Positions 12,634 through 21,649 of a DNA stretch of 64,000 bases are shown piece by piece. The notes under the pieces were generated by a model. That model was not told where the DNA came from. It saw nothing but the letters and a program-made list of their open reading frames with translations, and made no database searches. The position numbers were made by a program, and so were the translations under genes. How positions within the stretch are numbered: the first letter of the stretch is position 1; each line of letters opens with the position of its first letter. The stretch covers positions 124,001 through 188,000 of the forward strand of contig NZ_JAMXOD010000002.1 of assembly GCF_024721305.1 (NCBI RefSeq), written 5' to 3'. Source of the DNA: Aequitasia blattaphilus. Lineage in GTDB: Bacteria > Bacillota > Clostridia > Lachnospirales > Lachnospiraceae.

Positions 12634-13578
12634 TCACTCTTTGATTTGTGCAAATTTAAAATCCGGTGCTCCCATCAAATCATACGGCGTCACCTGATAT
12701 ACGTAATAATTCAAGTAATTACTAAACAATGCATTGGAGTGGCTTCTCCAGCTTAAATTCGGACGATTTTCATCATTATCATCCGGATAATAGTTAAAAG
12801 GTATCTTTATTTCCATTCCTTTTTCTTTATCTCTTCTGTACTCTCGGTCAAGAGTAATACGGTCATATTCAGAGTGACCCATTACAAAGATCTGCTTCCC
12901 TTCCTTCGCCATCAAAAGATATACTCCTGCCTGAGGTGAGTCTGCCAGAATTGTCAGATCCTCACAAGCCTCTATTTTGTCCCGGCTCACTGTAGTATGT
13001 CTGGAATGGGGAGCATAAAAAATATCATCAAAACCACGTACCAAAGGCACTTTCCGATTCATTACCTTATGCTCAAAAACCCCAAACATTTTTTCCTCTA
13101 AAGGCTCTTTGTCAATGCCATAGTGGTAATAAAGTGCGGCCTGAGCTCCCCAGCAAATATGCAGAGTTGAAGTAACATTCGTCTTCGTCCACTCCATAAT
13201 CTTCTTTAATTCTTCCCAATAATCCACCTCTTCAAAGGGAAGTGTCTCCACTGGTGCGCCGGTAATAATTAATCCATCCAGCTTATCATCCTTTAACTCA
13301 TCAAAGGTCTGATAAAATTTATTCAGATGGCTGGTCGGTGTATTTTTTGATTCATGAGAAGATACTGCCAAAAAATGCACATCGACTTGCAGTGGTGTAT
13401 TGGACAAACAGCGAAGAAGCTGTAACTCCGTATCTTCTTTTAAAGGCATCAAATTTAATACACCAATCTTAATGGGTCGAATGTCCTGATGGGTCGCCCT
13501 GTGTTCATCCATTACAAATATATTTTCGTGTTCCAGTATTTCTTTCACTGGCAGTTCATTTTGTACTCGAATCGGCAT
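12634..13578 (-). CDS. metA: Homoserine O-acetyltransferase, MetA type (314 aa)
   Basis: Cytoplasmic enzyme that acylates homoserine, the committed step of methionine synthesis. Catalytic Cys142 (HICWGAQ), His235 and Glu237 (MGHSEYD) fall at the expected positions. Residue 111 is glutamate (ITGAPVE). In MetA proteins Glu111 marks acetyl-CoA users and Gly111 marks succinyl-CoA users, so acetyltransferase is the better name despite common annotation as succinyltransferase. The gene starts 18 bases after thrS with no terminator between, so it can be read from the threonine T-box promoter upstream. Confidence 0.93.
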   Translation of the reverse strand: MPIRVQNELPVKEILEHENIFVMDEHRATHQDIRPIKIGVLNLMPLKEDTELQLLRCLSNTPLQVDVHFLAVSSHESKNTPTSHLNKFYQTFDELKDDKLDGLIITGAPVETLPFEEVDYWEELKKIMEWTKTNVTSTLHICWGAQAALYYHYGIDKEPLEEKMFGVFEHKVMNRKVPLVRGFDDIFYAPHSRHTTVSRDKIEACEDLTILADSPQAGVYLLMAKEGKQIFVMGHSEYDRITLDREYRRDKEKGMEIKIPFNYYPDDNDENRPNLSWRSHSNALFSNYLNYYVYQVTPYDLMGAPDFKFAQIKE

Positions 13579-13596
13579 AGTATCTTTTATCTCCTC

Positions 13597-15504
13597 TTAC
13601 TTTATTTCTTTTGAGTCAATCTCGTCTTTCACTTCTTTTATAAATTCATCCAGCTTCTTCTGTCCTAAATCTCCACCAAATCGGCTTCTGACAGCTACCA
13701 GCTCTTCTTCCTCTTCTTTTGCACCTACCACTAACATATAAGGAACTTTTTTCATCTGAGCTTCCCGAATCTTGTAACCGATTTTCTCTGCTCTCACGTC
13801 AATTTCACCACGAATTCCTGCTTTTCTTAAAGCCTCCAGAACCTTGTTTCCATATTCCATATGTTTATCGGAAATTGGAAGAACCTTCACCTGAACTGGC
13901 GCAAGCCAAGTTGGGAATGCTCCTGCAAAATGCTCTATTAAAATTCCAATAAATCTCTCAATCGAACCAAAAGCAACGCGATGAATCATAATCGGTCTAT
14001 GTTTCTCGCCATCTGCTCCTGTATACTCCAAATCAAATCTTTGAGGCATTTGCATATCTAATTGAATCGTACCACACTGCCACGTTCTTCCTAATGAGTC
14101 TTCAAGATGGAAATCAATTTTCGGTCCGTAGAAGGCTCCATCTCCTTCGTTAATGACATAATCCATTTCCATTTCGTCCAATGCACCCTGAAGCCCATTG
14201 GTTGCAATTGCCCAGTCTTCATCACTTCCCATGCTGTCTTCCGGTCTTGTCGAAAGCTCTACATGATATTTGAATCCGAAGAGGCTATAGACCTCATCAA
14301 TCAGTCTGGTGACTCCTTTTATCTCATCTTTTATCTGCTCTTTCGTCATATAGATATGAGCATCATCCTGAGTAAAGCAGCGAACTCTAAACAGACCATG
14401 GAGTGCTCCTGATTTCTCATGTCTATGCACCAATCCCAACTCACCTGCACGAAGTGGCAAATCTCTGTAGGAATGTGGTTCATGCTTGTAAACCAACATT
14501 GCACCTGGGCAATTCATTGGCTTCACTGCGTAATCTTCCTCATCAATCACTGTTGTGTACATATTATCTTTATAATGATCCCAGTGTCCTGAAGTCAACC
14601 ATAGTTCTTTGTTTAAGATGATTGGTGTGCTGATTTCAACATAACCATTTTCTCTGTGCAATTCTCTCCAGTAATCAATCAACGTATTTTTCAAAACCAT
14701 TCCATTCGGCAAGAAAAACGGGAATCCCGGACCTTCATCCGTCATCATAAATAAATCCAATTCTTTCCCAAGCTTTCTATGGTCTCTCTTTTTTGCTTCT
14801 TCTAATCTCTCAAGATAGGCTTCTAAATCTGCCTTCTTTGGAAATGATGTTCCGTAGATTCTTGTCAGCATCTTGTTTTTCTCATTTCCTCTCCAGTAAG
14901 CACCTGCAAGAGATGTGAGTTTAAATGCTTTCACTGCCTTCGTAGACATTAGATGCGGTCCGGCACAAAGGTCTGTAAAATCTCCTTGCTGGTAGAAGCT
15001 GATTTCTTCTCCCTCTGGCAAATCTTCCACTAATTCCACCTTATAAGGTTCGTCCATTTCACGAAGCAGAGCAATAGCCTCTTCTCTTGGTTTTGTAAAT
15101 CTTTCGATGGCCAGATTTTCTTTTACAATCTTTTTCATTTCTTTTTCGATTTTTTCTAAATCTTCTTCCACGAATGGAATTTCTCTGTCAAAATCGTAAT
15201 AAAATCCATTTTCTATAGCAGGTCCAATTGCAAGCTTTGTCTCTGGAAACAAGCGCTTAACTGCCTGAGCCATTATATGGGCTGAGGTATGGTGAAAGGC
15301 ATGGGCTCCATCCTTTGAATCAAAGGTTAATATTTCAAGCTCCACATCCTGATGGATTACCATACGTAAATCAACAAGTTCTCCATCTACCTTTGCAGAG
15401 GTTGCCATTCTTGCTAATCCCTCACTAATATCCTTCGCGATTTCAAATACAGACATCGCTTCACTATATTCTTTTACAGAACCATCTTTTAATTTAATTT
15501 TCAT
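13597..15504 (-). CDS. thrS: Threonine--tRNA ligase (635 aa)
   Basis: Charges tRNA-Thr in the cytoplasm. Full-length architecture: TGS domain (1-60), editing domain with HAFHHTSAHIMAQ (about 89-101), class II catalytic core with the zinc/active-site motif MNCPGAMLVYKHEP, and a C-terminal anticodon-binding domain. It has no T-box directly ahead of it; the 38-bp gap to the wall-protein gene holds only a ribosome site. The threonine T-box lies two genes upstream at 17429-17670. A tRNA-Thr(GGU) gene is also in this window. Confidence 0.96.
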   Translation of the reverse strand: MKIKLKDGSVKEYSEAMSVFEIAKDISEGLARMATSAKVDGELVDLRMVIHQDVELEILTFDSKDGAHAFHHTSAHIMAQAVKRLFPETKLAIGPAIENGFYYDFDREIPFVEEDLEKIEKEMKKIVKENLAIERFTKPREEAIALLREMDEPYKVELVEDLPEGEEISFYQQGDFTDLCAGPHLMSTKAVKAFKLTSLAGAYWRGNEKNKMLTRIYGTSFPKKADLEAYLERLEEAKKRDHRKLGKELDLFMMTDEGPGFPFFLPNGMVLKNTLIDYWRELHRENGYVEISTPIILNKELWLTSGHWDHYKDNMYTTVIDEEDYAVKPMNCPGAMLVYKHEPHSYRDLPLRAGELGLVHRHEKSGALHGLFRVRCFTQDDAHIYMTKEQIKDEIKGVTRLIDEVYSLFGFKYHVELSTRPEDSMGSDEDWAIATNGLQGALDEMEMDYVINEGDGAFYGPKIDFHLEDSLGRTWQCGTIQLDMQMPQRFDLEYTGADGEKHRPIMIHRVAFGSIERFIGILIEHFAGAFPTWLAPVQVKVLPISDKHMEYGNKVLEALRKAGIRGEIDVRAEKIGYKIREAQMKKVPYMLVVGAKEEEEELVAVRSRFGGDLGQKKLDEFIKEVKDEIDSKEIK

Positions 15505-15542
15505 CTATTCTTCCTCCTTGTTCGTTTGAGTCATGTAAAAAG

Positions 15543-16964
15543 CTATTCAATCCACTCACCGGTATCATCTACATACCATTGCCCTATCCATTCGTCACGA
15601 GCCATTGTGCCATCTTTCTTTAAGTAATAATTACCAACCCAACATTTTTTTGAGAGTCTGCCATCACCACGATAGTGCTTCCAGTTCCCTTTTCCTATGT
15701 TCAGCCATCCCGTGTGCATAGCGCCCGATTTGGTTATGTAATATTCTGTGTCTAATTGCAGAAACTCATCCGACGCCATAATACCGTCTGATTTCAGATA
15801 ATACCATTGGTTCTGATAGAATATCCACTGGCTCCCCAGTTGGCATCCCGAGCCTCCAAAATAAACCCATGTATTTGTCTCAATTTCCACCCAGCCTCTG
15901 GCCATACGTCCACCGTTTAACAGAAGATACGTGCCGGTATCGTCACTAATCCATTCGTTATCGGCCATCGAACCATCGGCTTTCAAATAATACCACTCAC
16001 TATTATAAAATACCCACTGGTTCTTACATTGCTTACCATTTTGGCCAAAATAAATCCATTTGTTATTCTCTTTGACCCAGCCTACGAGCATGTCTCCACC
16101 AGAACGAAAACGGTAGGGAACGCCATCTATCGTACGTTTAGATCCATTGTACATAACGCCAATTGTCTGTCCATTACTTTCTGCAGCGTCGAAATAGTAC
16201 CACTTACCATTTATAAATTCCCAACCAGATATTTTCATTTGTCCATCAGATTTAAAATAAACCCATGAATCTCCCCATTTTTCCCAACGAGACTGATCAC
16301 CGATATAAGAATTCTTAAATACATAGTAGGTATATGCCCATGCATCATTGATATGAGTAATTGCTACGCCGCCGAAGGTAGGATGACTATGGAAAAATTT
16401 CTCATCATAGGGATTCTCCCCCCAGAAAAAACCTGTGTGCATATCTGCACCGGCAGTCTTGCTTTTCATATATATGATGTCACCCTTTTCAAGGACTCCA
16501 GAAGACATCATCTCATTTTTCGTTGCAAAACTATATTTTTCAATAGGAGCAGCAAGACAAAAATCCTCCCAGTTAAATCCATTTGCTATACCACCATGGC
16601 GGTTTGCCACTTGACCGATTGGTTCGATATCTGCACCTGCTGCTCTCATTGAGTAAGCAACTAATCCAGTACAGCTTAAGCTCGGTGAACCATTGTAAGG
16701 ATCGCCGTTCGGTGACATTACATTATATTGATTACTTCCTGCCGCAAAAATGCTTCGATAAGGCGTACCCAGTAAGTAACCGTCGTTCTCATGAGCGCTT
16801 AAGAATCGATATAGGCTTCCTGGCTGTGCACCCAGATAAACATCCAGCTTCTGCTCAAAGGCATAAGCATTACCTGTTGGAACAAACGTGGATATAAAAA
16901 TAGTCAGTAAAAGAGCTGTGACCATTCCTACAAAAAACAAAAAACATTTTTTTACTGTATTCAT
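15543..16964 (-). CDS. Secreted NlpC/P60-like protein with cell-wall-binding repeats (473 aa)
   Basis: Exported protein with a signal peptide or signal anchor (residues 1-35, ending near NAYA). An NlpC/P60-like cysteine peptidase domain covers about 45-230, with the probable catalytic Cys in SLSCTGLVAYSM and His in ADMHTGFFWG. The remaining half is a run of about 20-residue cell-wall-binding repeats of the WVYF...G.. / WYYL..DG.M type. The domain would cut peptidoglycan stem peptides while the repeats hold the protein on the wall. It overlaps the thioesterase gene by ATGA and precedes thrS by 38 bases. Substrate bond is not determined. Confidence 0.82.
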   Translation of the reverse strand: MNTVKKCFLFFVGMVTALLLTIFISTFVPTGNAYAFEQKLDVYLGAQPGSLYRFLSAHENDGYLLGTPYRSIFAAGSNQYNVMSPNGDPYNGSPSLSCTGLVAYSMRAAGADIEPIGQVANRHGGIANGFNWEDFCLAAPIEKYSFATKNEMMSSGVLEKGDIIYMKSKTAGADMHTGFFWGENPYDEKFFHSHPTFGGVAITHINDAWAYTYYVFKNSYIGDQSRWEKWGDSWVYFKSDGQMKISGWEFINGKWYYFDAAESNGQTIGVMYNGSKRTIDGVPYRFRSGGDMLVGWVKENNKWIYFGQNGKQCKNQWVFYNSEWYYLKADGSMADNEWISDDTGTYLLLNGGRMARGWVEIETNTWVYFGGSGCQLGSQWIFYQNQWYYLKSDGIMASDEFLQLDTEYYITKSGAMHTGWLNIGKGNWKHYRGDGRLSKKCWVGNYYLKKDGTMARDEWIGQWYVDDTGEWIE

Positions 16965-17398
16965 TCGTTTTCCTCCTTATCCTTTTGCAGTCCTTTTAAA
17001 AACATTTCATGAAATTGTGAGCTTGCAGTTTTTAAAGACAAAGGTTTCCCCTTCGTTGTGATAAAACAGTGCTTTGTCTCTCCTTTACAATGAACCTGGT
17101 TTGTTCGATCACTGATAATCTCATATGAGACCGTCAATTTAATGCCATTATACTCCTTAATTCTCGCCTTCACATAGACGGTATCTCCAAATCCAACCAT
17201 TCTTAAATACTTTGCATCTACGCTTAAAACCGGGCTCATAATCCCTTCGTCTTCCATTGTCTCATATCCAAGACCAAGCTTCTCCATATAGTCTGTTCTT
17301 GCTTCTTCAAACCATCGAATGTAGTTGGAGTGATGTACCACACCCATTTGATCCGTTTCATAGTATTGTACCTTATGCTCGTAAATATGATTATCCAC
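16961..17398 (-). CDS. Acyl-CoA thioesterase, 4HBT (YbgC/FadM-like) family (145 aa)
   Basis: Small cytoplasmic hotdog-fold thioesterase. The family motif YYETDQMGVVHHSNYIRWFEEAR, with its catalytic Asp, is near the N-terminus. The start chosen is a GTG eight bases after GGAGG, giving MDNHIYEHKV. The longer in-frame Met start would lie inside the T-box terminator, so it is rejected; an ATG 15 bases upstream overlaps the ribosome site. This is the first gene behind the threonine T-box, followed with an ATGA overlap by the wall protein. Its acyl substrate is unknown, and the link to threonine is not obvious. Confidence 0.85.
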   Translation of the reverse strand: MDNHIYEHKVQYYETDQMGVVHHSNYIRWFEEARTDYMEKLGLGYETMEDEGIMSPVLSVDAKYLRMVGFGDTVYVKARIKEYNGIKLTVSYEIISDRTNQVHCKGETKHCFITTKGKPLSLKTASSQFHEMFLKGLQKDKEENE

Positions 17399-17428
17399 TG
17401 CTATTTCCTCCATTTTAAATATAGATAT

Positions 17429-17670
17429 AAAAAAACCCTTGCAATATAAAAAATACTGCAAGGGACGAGTTCATAATTGACTCGCGGTTCCACCCTCGTT
17501 GTACCGGACTTATCCGGAACCACTTCATTTTGACGATAACGGTGTCACCGAACCCTATTAAGGCCGCTCAGAGGTGGTTTTCAATTAAGTCTAAACGAAG
17601 AAGCTTCCAGCCATGGCTTCTCTCTCTGCATCTTTTCCTTAATCTACTCTTCTCTTCAACGCTTTCCATC
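17429..17670 (-). promoter_or_regulatory. T-box leader, threonine (ACC) specifier
   Basis: On the minus strand Stem I contains AGTAGA and AGAGAGAGAAGCC. The specifier loop reads GAAAACCACCTCTGAG, with ACC at 17576-17578. The conserved T-box AGGGTGGAACCGCG lies at 17483-17496. A terminator hairpin at 17429-17464 pairs CCCTTGCAGTATT with ATATTGCAAGGG before seven T. Uncharged tRNA-Thr should activate the thioesterase, wall-protein, thrS and metA genes downstream. ACC fits the tRNA-Thr(GGU) encoded at 29470-29542. Confidence 0.92.
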
Positions 17671-17676
17671 TAGGGT

Positions 17677-17705
17677 ATTATAGCACGCTTATTTTGTTCA
17701 GGCAA
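17677..17705 (-). promoter_or_regulatory. Promoter of the threonine T-box operon
   Basis: TTGCCT (17700-17705), a 17-bp spacer and a perfect TATAAT (17677-17682) on the minus strand. Confidence 0.75.
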
Positions 17706-17716
17706 GAGCTCTTTTC

Positions 17717-20599
17717 TCAAATCTTCTTACCCTTATTTTGATTCATTTGATGGATGATTTCCTTTTTCTCGAAAGGTATATCACAAATTTCAAAAGATGG
17801 TTTCCCTAAGAAATAGCCTTGCACATAATCAATTCCCATTTCGATTAAAACTTCCAGCTCTTCCTTTTCTTCTACCCCTTCTGCAATAATCTTAATATTT
17901 CGTCCTTTCGCATATTCCACCATATTTCGAATCAAGCTTTGGCGATTATAATCATTGTGTATTCCCTGCACAATTGCCATATCAATCTTAACGTAGTCTG
18001 GCTGTATACTGAGTAATGCTGATTCCGAATTATAACCCGAGCCAAAATCATCAATGGCAATATGGGAATGGATGCTTTTGAAATAATCAATCTTCGTCTT
18101 CAGTGTATTTTTGTCGGCTTGTTCGCTCTCAATTATTTCAACTACCACATCCTCTGAGTGGATACTGTGTGTATCAAAAAGCTCCTGCAGCCAATTGATA
18201 TCTAATAATTGATTCGGTATTGAATTCAAAAATAACTTCTTATTCTTGAAAGCCTCTCTATTTTTATCATAACTCTCAATGCTGCATAAAAAGGTAAGCT
18301 TTTCAATGTCTGGTAGACGAAATTGATCCGTCGCCAAGCGCATAACATCATCTGGTGAGCTTAATCCATCAATCTGAGGACGCATCAACGCTTCATAGGC
18401 AAATATTTCACCCACTTTAATATCCACAATCGGCTGAAAGGCATAACGTATTTTTCTACCCTCAATCAATTTGTTAAGCTTTTCTTTTCCCTGAAGCAGA
18501 AGTCCATTCTTCTGGTAGGATTCCATATTAAATTCCTTCAGGACTCCTTTGTAGCTTTTCTTCGCTTCATACATTGCAAAATCAGAGAATCGAATCAATT
18601 CGTCATAGTCCAAGCTATCCTCTGGATACCAGGAGACACCTCCTGTTGCTCGTACCGAGACCTCCTCACCATCGGGCATCACCATTTTTGTATGAGCAAA
18701 TTCATTTTGCAGCTCCCATAATTCATCCAGAGTTTCATTTTTCGAATTGCAATAAGGAATAATCGCAATAAACTCATCTCCTGATATTCGCCCCAGGATT
18801 CCATCATCACTATTCGCTTCTACAAAACGTCTTAAAACCTCTGACGCTCTCTTTATATATTGATCTCCACAATCATGGCCATAGGTATCATTCACATACT
18901 TCAAGTTATCCATATCCCATATTACTACTGCGGACAACGACCTATTCGGTTCTTGTAAAAGCTGCTTTGCCTTTTTACTAAATACCCCTCGATTTAGCAA
19001 ATGAGTCAAAGGATCGTAATTTCTTTCTCGTCTCTCCTTCGTTACATCCATTAAAGCAATCAGAGTTTTCTGTTCATCTCGTTTTAAGTTAAAATGCAGC
19101 CATTTTTCTTTTTCTCTGTTTATCTCGAAGTCAAACTCATCCTCGGTTAAAAGATATTTTTCTAAACCAGTATCATGAATATACTCTTCGAAGTACTCTC
19201 TTGAAAGCTTCCCTTTTAAAAGCTTTCTTTTGTCCATTTCCAGTAAGTCAACTACTTGTCTCGTACTAAAAACAATATCTTGCTCCTTATCAAATTCAAC
19301 AACACCAAAGGGCAAATCTACAAGCTCAATAATTTGTGAAACTTTCTCCCCATTTTCCTTTACCTTTTTATTCAGCCGACTAATCGCATGACCCAAATCA
19401 TCGATTTCCATCATATTGGAATCTTCTATTTCAAAATGATCATCTACATTTTGTTTGCTGATTACATTCGACATCTTAACAATCGGCTTTGCAAACTGGA
19501 TACTGGCCAGCACCGAACTAACGATTGCAATTAGAATGGATGCAAAAAAGGCCATACCAACATTTGCCTTTAACTGATCCGGTCCCTTTAAAAGCGCTTC
19601 ACTATTATCGGTACCCATTAAAACAAACTCAGCTTTTTCTTGATGAAATTCACTGCCATAAGCAGAGCCCAGCACCTTTACGTCTCCGTAGGTATTGCCC
19701 AGCCCTTCCACTTTGTTTAATCCAAAAGAGCTCTTTTCATCCGATACAACTAAATGCTCTTCCAGATTTTGATCGCTGAGAAGCCCTGTTACAACAAGAG
19801 GCGTGTATGTATTCTCATCCACTCTCCTTGCCAAAATATAGGAACCCGTCATAGCCGAATCCAATTCTTTAGCCGGCATATAACTGGCGATTTGCTCTTT
19901 GCTGATTCCGACACCCACACATCCATACGTAACCCCATCCTTTCGCAATGGAATCACGTATGCCATACGCTCTTTTTCTCCTTCATCCCATGCAAAGCTG
20001 CCCAACCAGCTTCCCAATGCGGATTCTTTTAAATACAAATATTTTTCACTTTCTTCCACCAATTTCTCAATGGAAGAAAAAAAGTTTTCTCCTGTCACTG
20101 GGCCAAACACTTCACTCCAGTTTTCATGAGCCACCGCATTTGAATTCCTTAGAATATCTGCTTCCCCTACTCTTAGCGTTGTTGTCATCTTGTCACTGGA
20201 AAATAAAAGCCCCTTGTGACTCTCATTTTCTTTTTGGGTCAGTATGATAAATGCATCATTAAACTCTTGCGTGTTTAAAAGCGACTCCACTTCAGGAGCC
20301 ACTCGGGTCAAGAACTCTTTTGCCGAAATATCATCCGCCGATTCTTCTAAAACACTTTGCATTTTAACATGCTTTTCTTCCAACGTATTTCGAATGATTA
20401 AGCTTCGACTATCCAATTGATTCCGACGATTATCTATCATATTAATAAAATGGTTGGCGGCATTCTTTTCCAGATTGCCAAACCCACCATTTAATAGAAT
20501 TGCAAGACAGCAAAGTACACCTTGTACCAAGGTGATTGCTGTCATTATAATTACCAATCGTCCAATGATTGAATACCTGCTCTTTTTTCTCCTCTCCAT
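17717..20599 (-). CDS. Membrane GGDEF-EAL cyclic-di-GMP signalling protein (960 aa)
   Basis: Makes and/or degrades cyclic di-GMP. Order: TM helix 15-37, large extracytoplasmic sensor region (about 40-344), TM helix 345-367, a HAMP-like linker, a PAS-like segment (about 425-520), GGDEF with RISGDEF (606-610) and EAL with EALMRP (737-742). The EAL residues appear intact: DDFGSGYNSES, DYVKID and EGVEE. SGDEF is a tolerated variant of GGDEF, so both activities are possible. It lies 27 bases after the SEC-C gene on the same strand. The ligand of the outer sensor domain is not recognisable. Confidence 0.92.
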   Translation of the reverse strand: MERRKKSRYSIIGRLVIIMTAITLVQGVLCCLAILLNGGFGNLEKNAANHFINMIDNRRNQLDSRSLIIRNTLEEKHVKMQSVLEESADDISAKEFLTRVAPEVESLLNTQEFNDAFIILTQKENESHKGLLFSSDKMTTTLRVGEADILRNSNAVAHENWSEVFGPVTGENFFSSIEKLVEESEKYLYLKESALGSWLGSFAWDEGEKERMAYVIPLRKDGVTYGCVGVGISKEQIASYMPAKELDSAMTGSYILARRVDENTYTPLVVTGLLSDQNLEEHLVVSDEKSSFGLNKVEGLGNTYGDVKVLGSAYGSEFHQEKAEFVLMGTDNSEALLKGPDQLKANVGMAFFASILIAIVSSVLASIQFAKPIVKMSNVISKQNVDDHFEIEDSNMMEIDDLGHAISRLNKKVKENGEKVSQIIELVDLPFGVVEFDKEQDIVFSTRQVVDLLEMDKRKLLKGKLSREYFEEYIHDTGLEKYLLTEDEFDFEINREKEKWLHFNLKRDEQKTLIALMDVTKERRERNYDPLTHLLNRGVFSKKAKQLLQEPNRSLSAVVIWDMDNLKYVNDTYGHDCGDQYIKRASEVLRRFVEANSDDGILGRISGDEFIAIIPYCNSKNETLDELWELQNEFAHTKMVMPDGEEVSVRATGGVSWYPEDSLDYDELIRFSDFAMYEAKKSYKGVLKEFNMESYQKNGLLLQGKEKLNKLIEGRKIRYAFQPIVDIKVGEIFAYEALMRPQIDGLSSPDDVMRLATDQFRLPDIEKLTFLCSIESYDKNREAFKNKKLFLNSIPNQLLDINWLQELFDTHSIHSEDVVVEIIESEQADKNTLKTKIDYFKSIHSHIAIDDFGSGYNSESALLSIQPDYVKIDMAIVQGIHNDYNRQSLIRNMVEYAKGRNIKIIAEGVEEKEELEVLIEMGIDYVQGYFLGKPSFEICDIPFEKKEIIHQMNQNKGKKI

Positions 20600-20626
20600 C
20601 TATCTCCTCCCCAAAAGAAACAAATG

Positions 20627-21133
20627 CTATTTACCGCAGCATTTCTTGTATTTCTTCCCAGATCCACAAGGACAGGGATCATTTCTGCCTATCTTTTTAT
20701 CTTTGCGAATTGTTCCAGATTCTTTCTGTTCCTTATAAAGCGCTTTTTGCTCTTCTTCCGTAAAAATATCATCCCACTCTGGCAGCTCATAGAGCCATTC
20801 TGCCTTCGCATCCACCATATTTTTATAAAGAGTTGCTTCATCAAATATTAAGTTAACGATTGTATCCTCTGTTACTGTGTCTAAATCATTGGGTGTAATC
20901 AAACTGTCGTTAATTCCATCCAAGAAACCTACCATCGTAAGAACATCCAGGCCAACCTTCTCCGCAATGTCTTTTAAGCTTCCTTCCAGCTTTTCATTTG
21001 GGTTGCTTAATAATTTTTCGTAAACTGCCGTTTCACTTTCAAAATAATTTTCCCAAAACTTCTCTAACTTTCCTCTTTCTTCCTCTTCGTTGTATGCAAT
21101 TGCTTGCCATTGATCATATAATGATTTTGCCAT
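20627..21133 (-). CDS. SEC-C motif protein (168 aa)
   Basis: Cytoplasmic protein ending in a SEC-C zinc-binding motif, [20 protein letters not shown], as found at the SecA C-terminus and in many small proteins. The upstream part is helical and acidic with no recognised enzyme motif. The start is an ATG nine bases after AGGAG; a longer frame upstream has no ribosome site and would run through the promoter. It is the first gene of a two-gene unit with the GGDEF-EAL protein. Function unknown. Confidence 0.85.
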   Translation of the reverse strand: MAKSLYDQWQAIAYNEEEERGKLEKFWENYFESETAVYEKLLSNPNEKLEGSLKDIAEKVGLDVLTMVGFLDGINDSLITPNDLDTVTEDTIVNLIFDEATLYKNMVDAKAEWLYELPEWDDIFTEEEQKALYKEQKESGTIRKDKKIGRNDPCPCGSGKKYKKCCGK

Positions 21134-21155
21134 TTGTAAAACTCCTATCTTTTGT

Positions 21156-21183
21156 ATTATACTAGATACTATACATGGTTCAA
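21156..21183 (-). promoter_or_regulatory. Promoter of the SEC-C / GGDEF-EAL unit
   Basis: TTGAAC (21178-21183), a 16-bp spacer and TATAAT (21156-21161) on the minus strand. It sits in the 76-bp gap to the divergent small membrane-protein gene, whose own promoter must overlap this region. Confidence 0.6.
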
Positions 21184-21209
21184 AAGAATCTGTAAAGAAA
21201 GGATTATCT

Positions 21210-21416
21210 ATGAAAAAATTAAAACGCATTTTAGCACTTGTTGGAGCTGCCTCATTGGCACTTATGTACGGAAGCACACTCCTGTTTGCATTTATTGATC
21301 ATTCCAAAAGCCAGGGGCTATTAAAAGCCTCCATAGCAACAACCATCCTACTTCCTGTTCTTTTGTATGCCATTACCTTGGTTTACAAACTTGTGAAAAA
21401 AGACCCACCTAATTGA
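21210..21416 (+). CDS. Small membrane protein, unknown function (68 aa)
   Basis: One of the few plus-strand genes. The product has a basic start (MKKLKRI) and two hydrophobic helices (about 8-30 and 42-60) joined by a short polar loop, with a basic tail. AGAAAGGATT lies just before the ATG, a reasonable ribosome site. It ends in a terminator-like hairpin. It is not a shadow of another gene, because the opposite strand is the intergenic region and the discarded upstream extension of the SEC-C gene. No family recognised. Confidence 0.7.
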   Translation: MKKLKRILALVGAASLALMYGSTLLFAFIDHSKSQGLLKASIATTILLPVLLYAITLVYKLVKKDPPN

Positions 21417-21430
21417 TGAGTCTTTTTTCT
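21396..21430 (+). terminator. Terminator between the convergent small genes
   Basis: AAAAAAGAC (21396-21404) pairs with GTCTTTTTT (21420-21428) across a 15-base loop, so it could terminate in both directions. It overlaps the 3' ends of both small genes. Confidence 0.55.
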
Positions 21431-21546
21431 TCGTTCTGTATAACCTTTATCTTTTCTCTTCGTGGATATCGAATCATCTCCTGTATTTTCTCCAAATACT
21501 CTTCAATCGATATCGATTCACCCTTAAAAACTTCTTGTCTGTTCAT
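21409..21546 (-). CDS. Small charged protein, unknown function (45 aa)
   Basis: Short reading frame MNRQEVFKGESISIEEYLEK..., preceded by GGGGAG seven bases before its ATG. The product is soluble, rich in Glu, Lys and Ile, and has no recognised motif. It lies between purA and the small plus-strand gene, and its end overlaps that gene by eight bases. The good ribosome site supports it; the small size and lack of a known family keep it tentative. Confidence 0.45.
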   Translation of the reverse strand: MNRQEVFKGESISIEEYLEKIQEMIRYPRREKIKVIQNEEKRLIN

Positions 21547-21649
21547 ATCATTTCTCCCCTTATGCCATTAACTATATTTATAATACAAAATAAATATGTC
21601 AGCATTGTGGCGATTTTCTAAAGTTATGATTATGAAACATTAAGAAATT

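Noticed and set aside
17399-17461. A longer N-terminus for the thioesterase starting at 17461
   Set aside because: That start lies inside the T-box terminator hairpin and has no ribosome site; the GTG at 17398 follows GGAGG at normal spacing.
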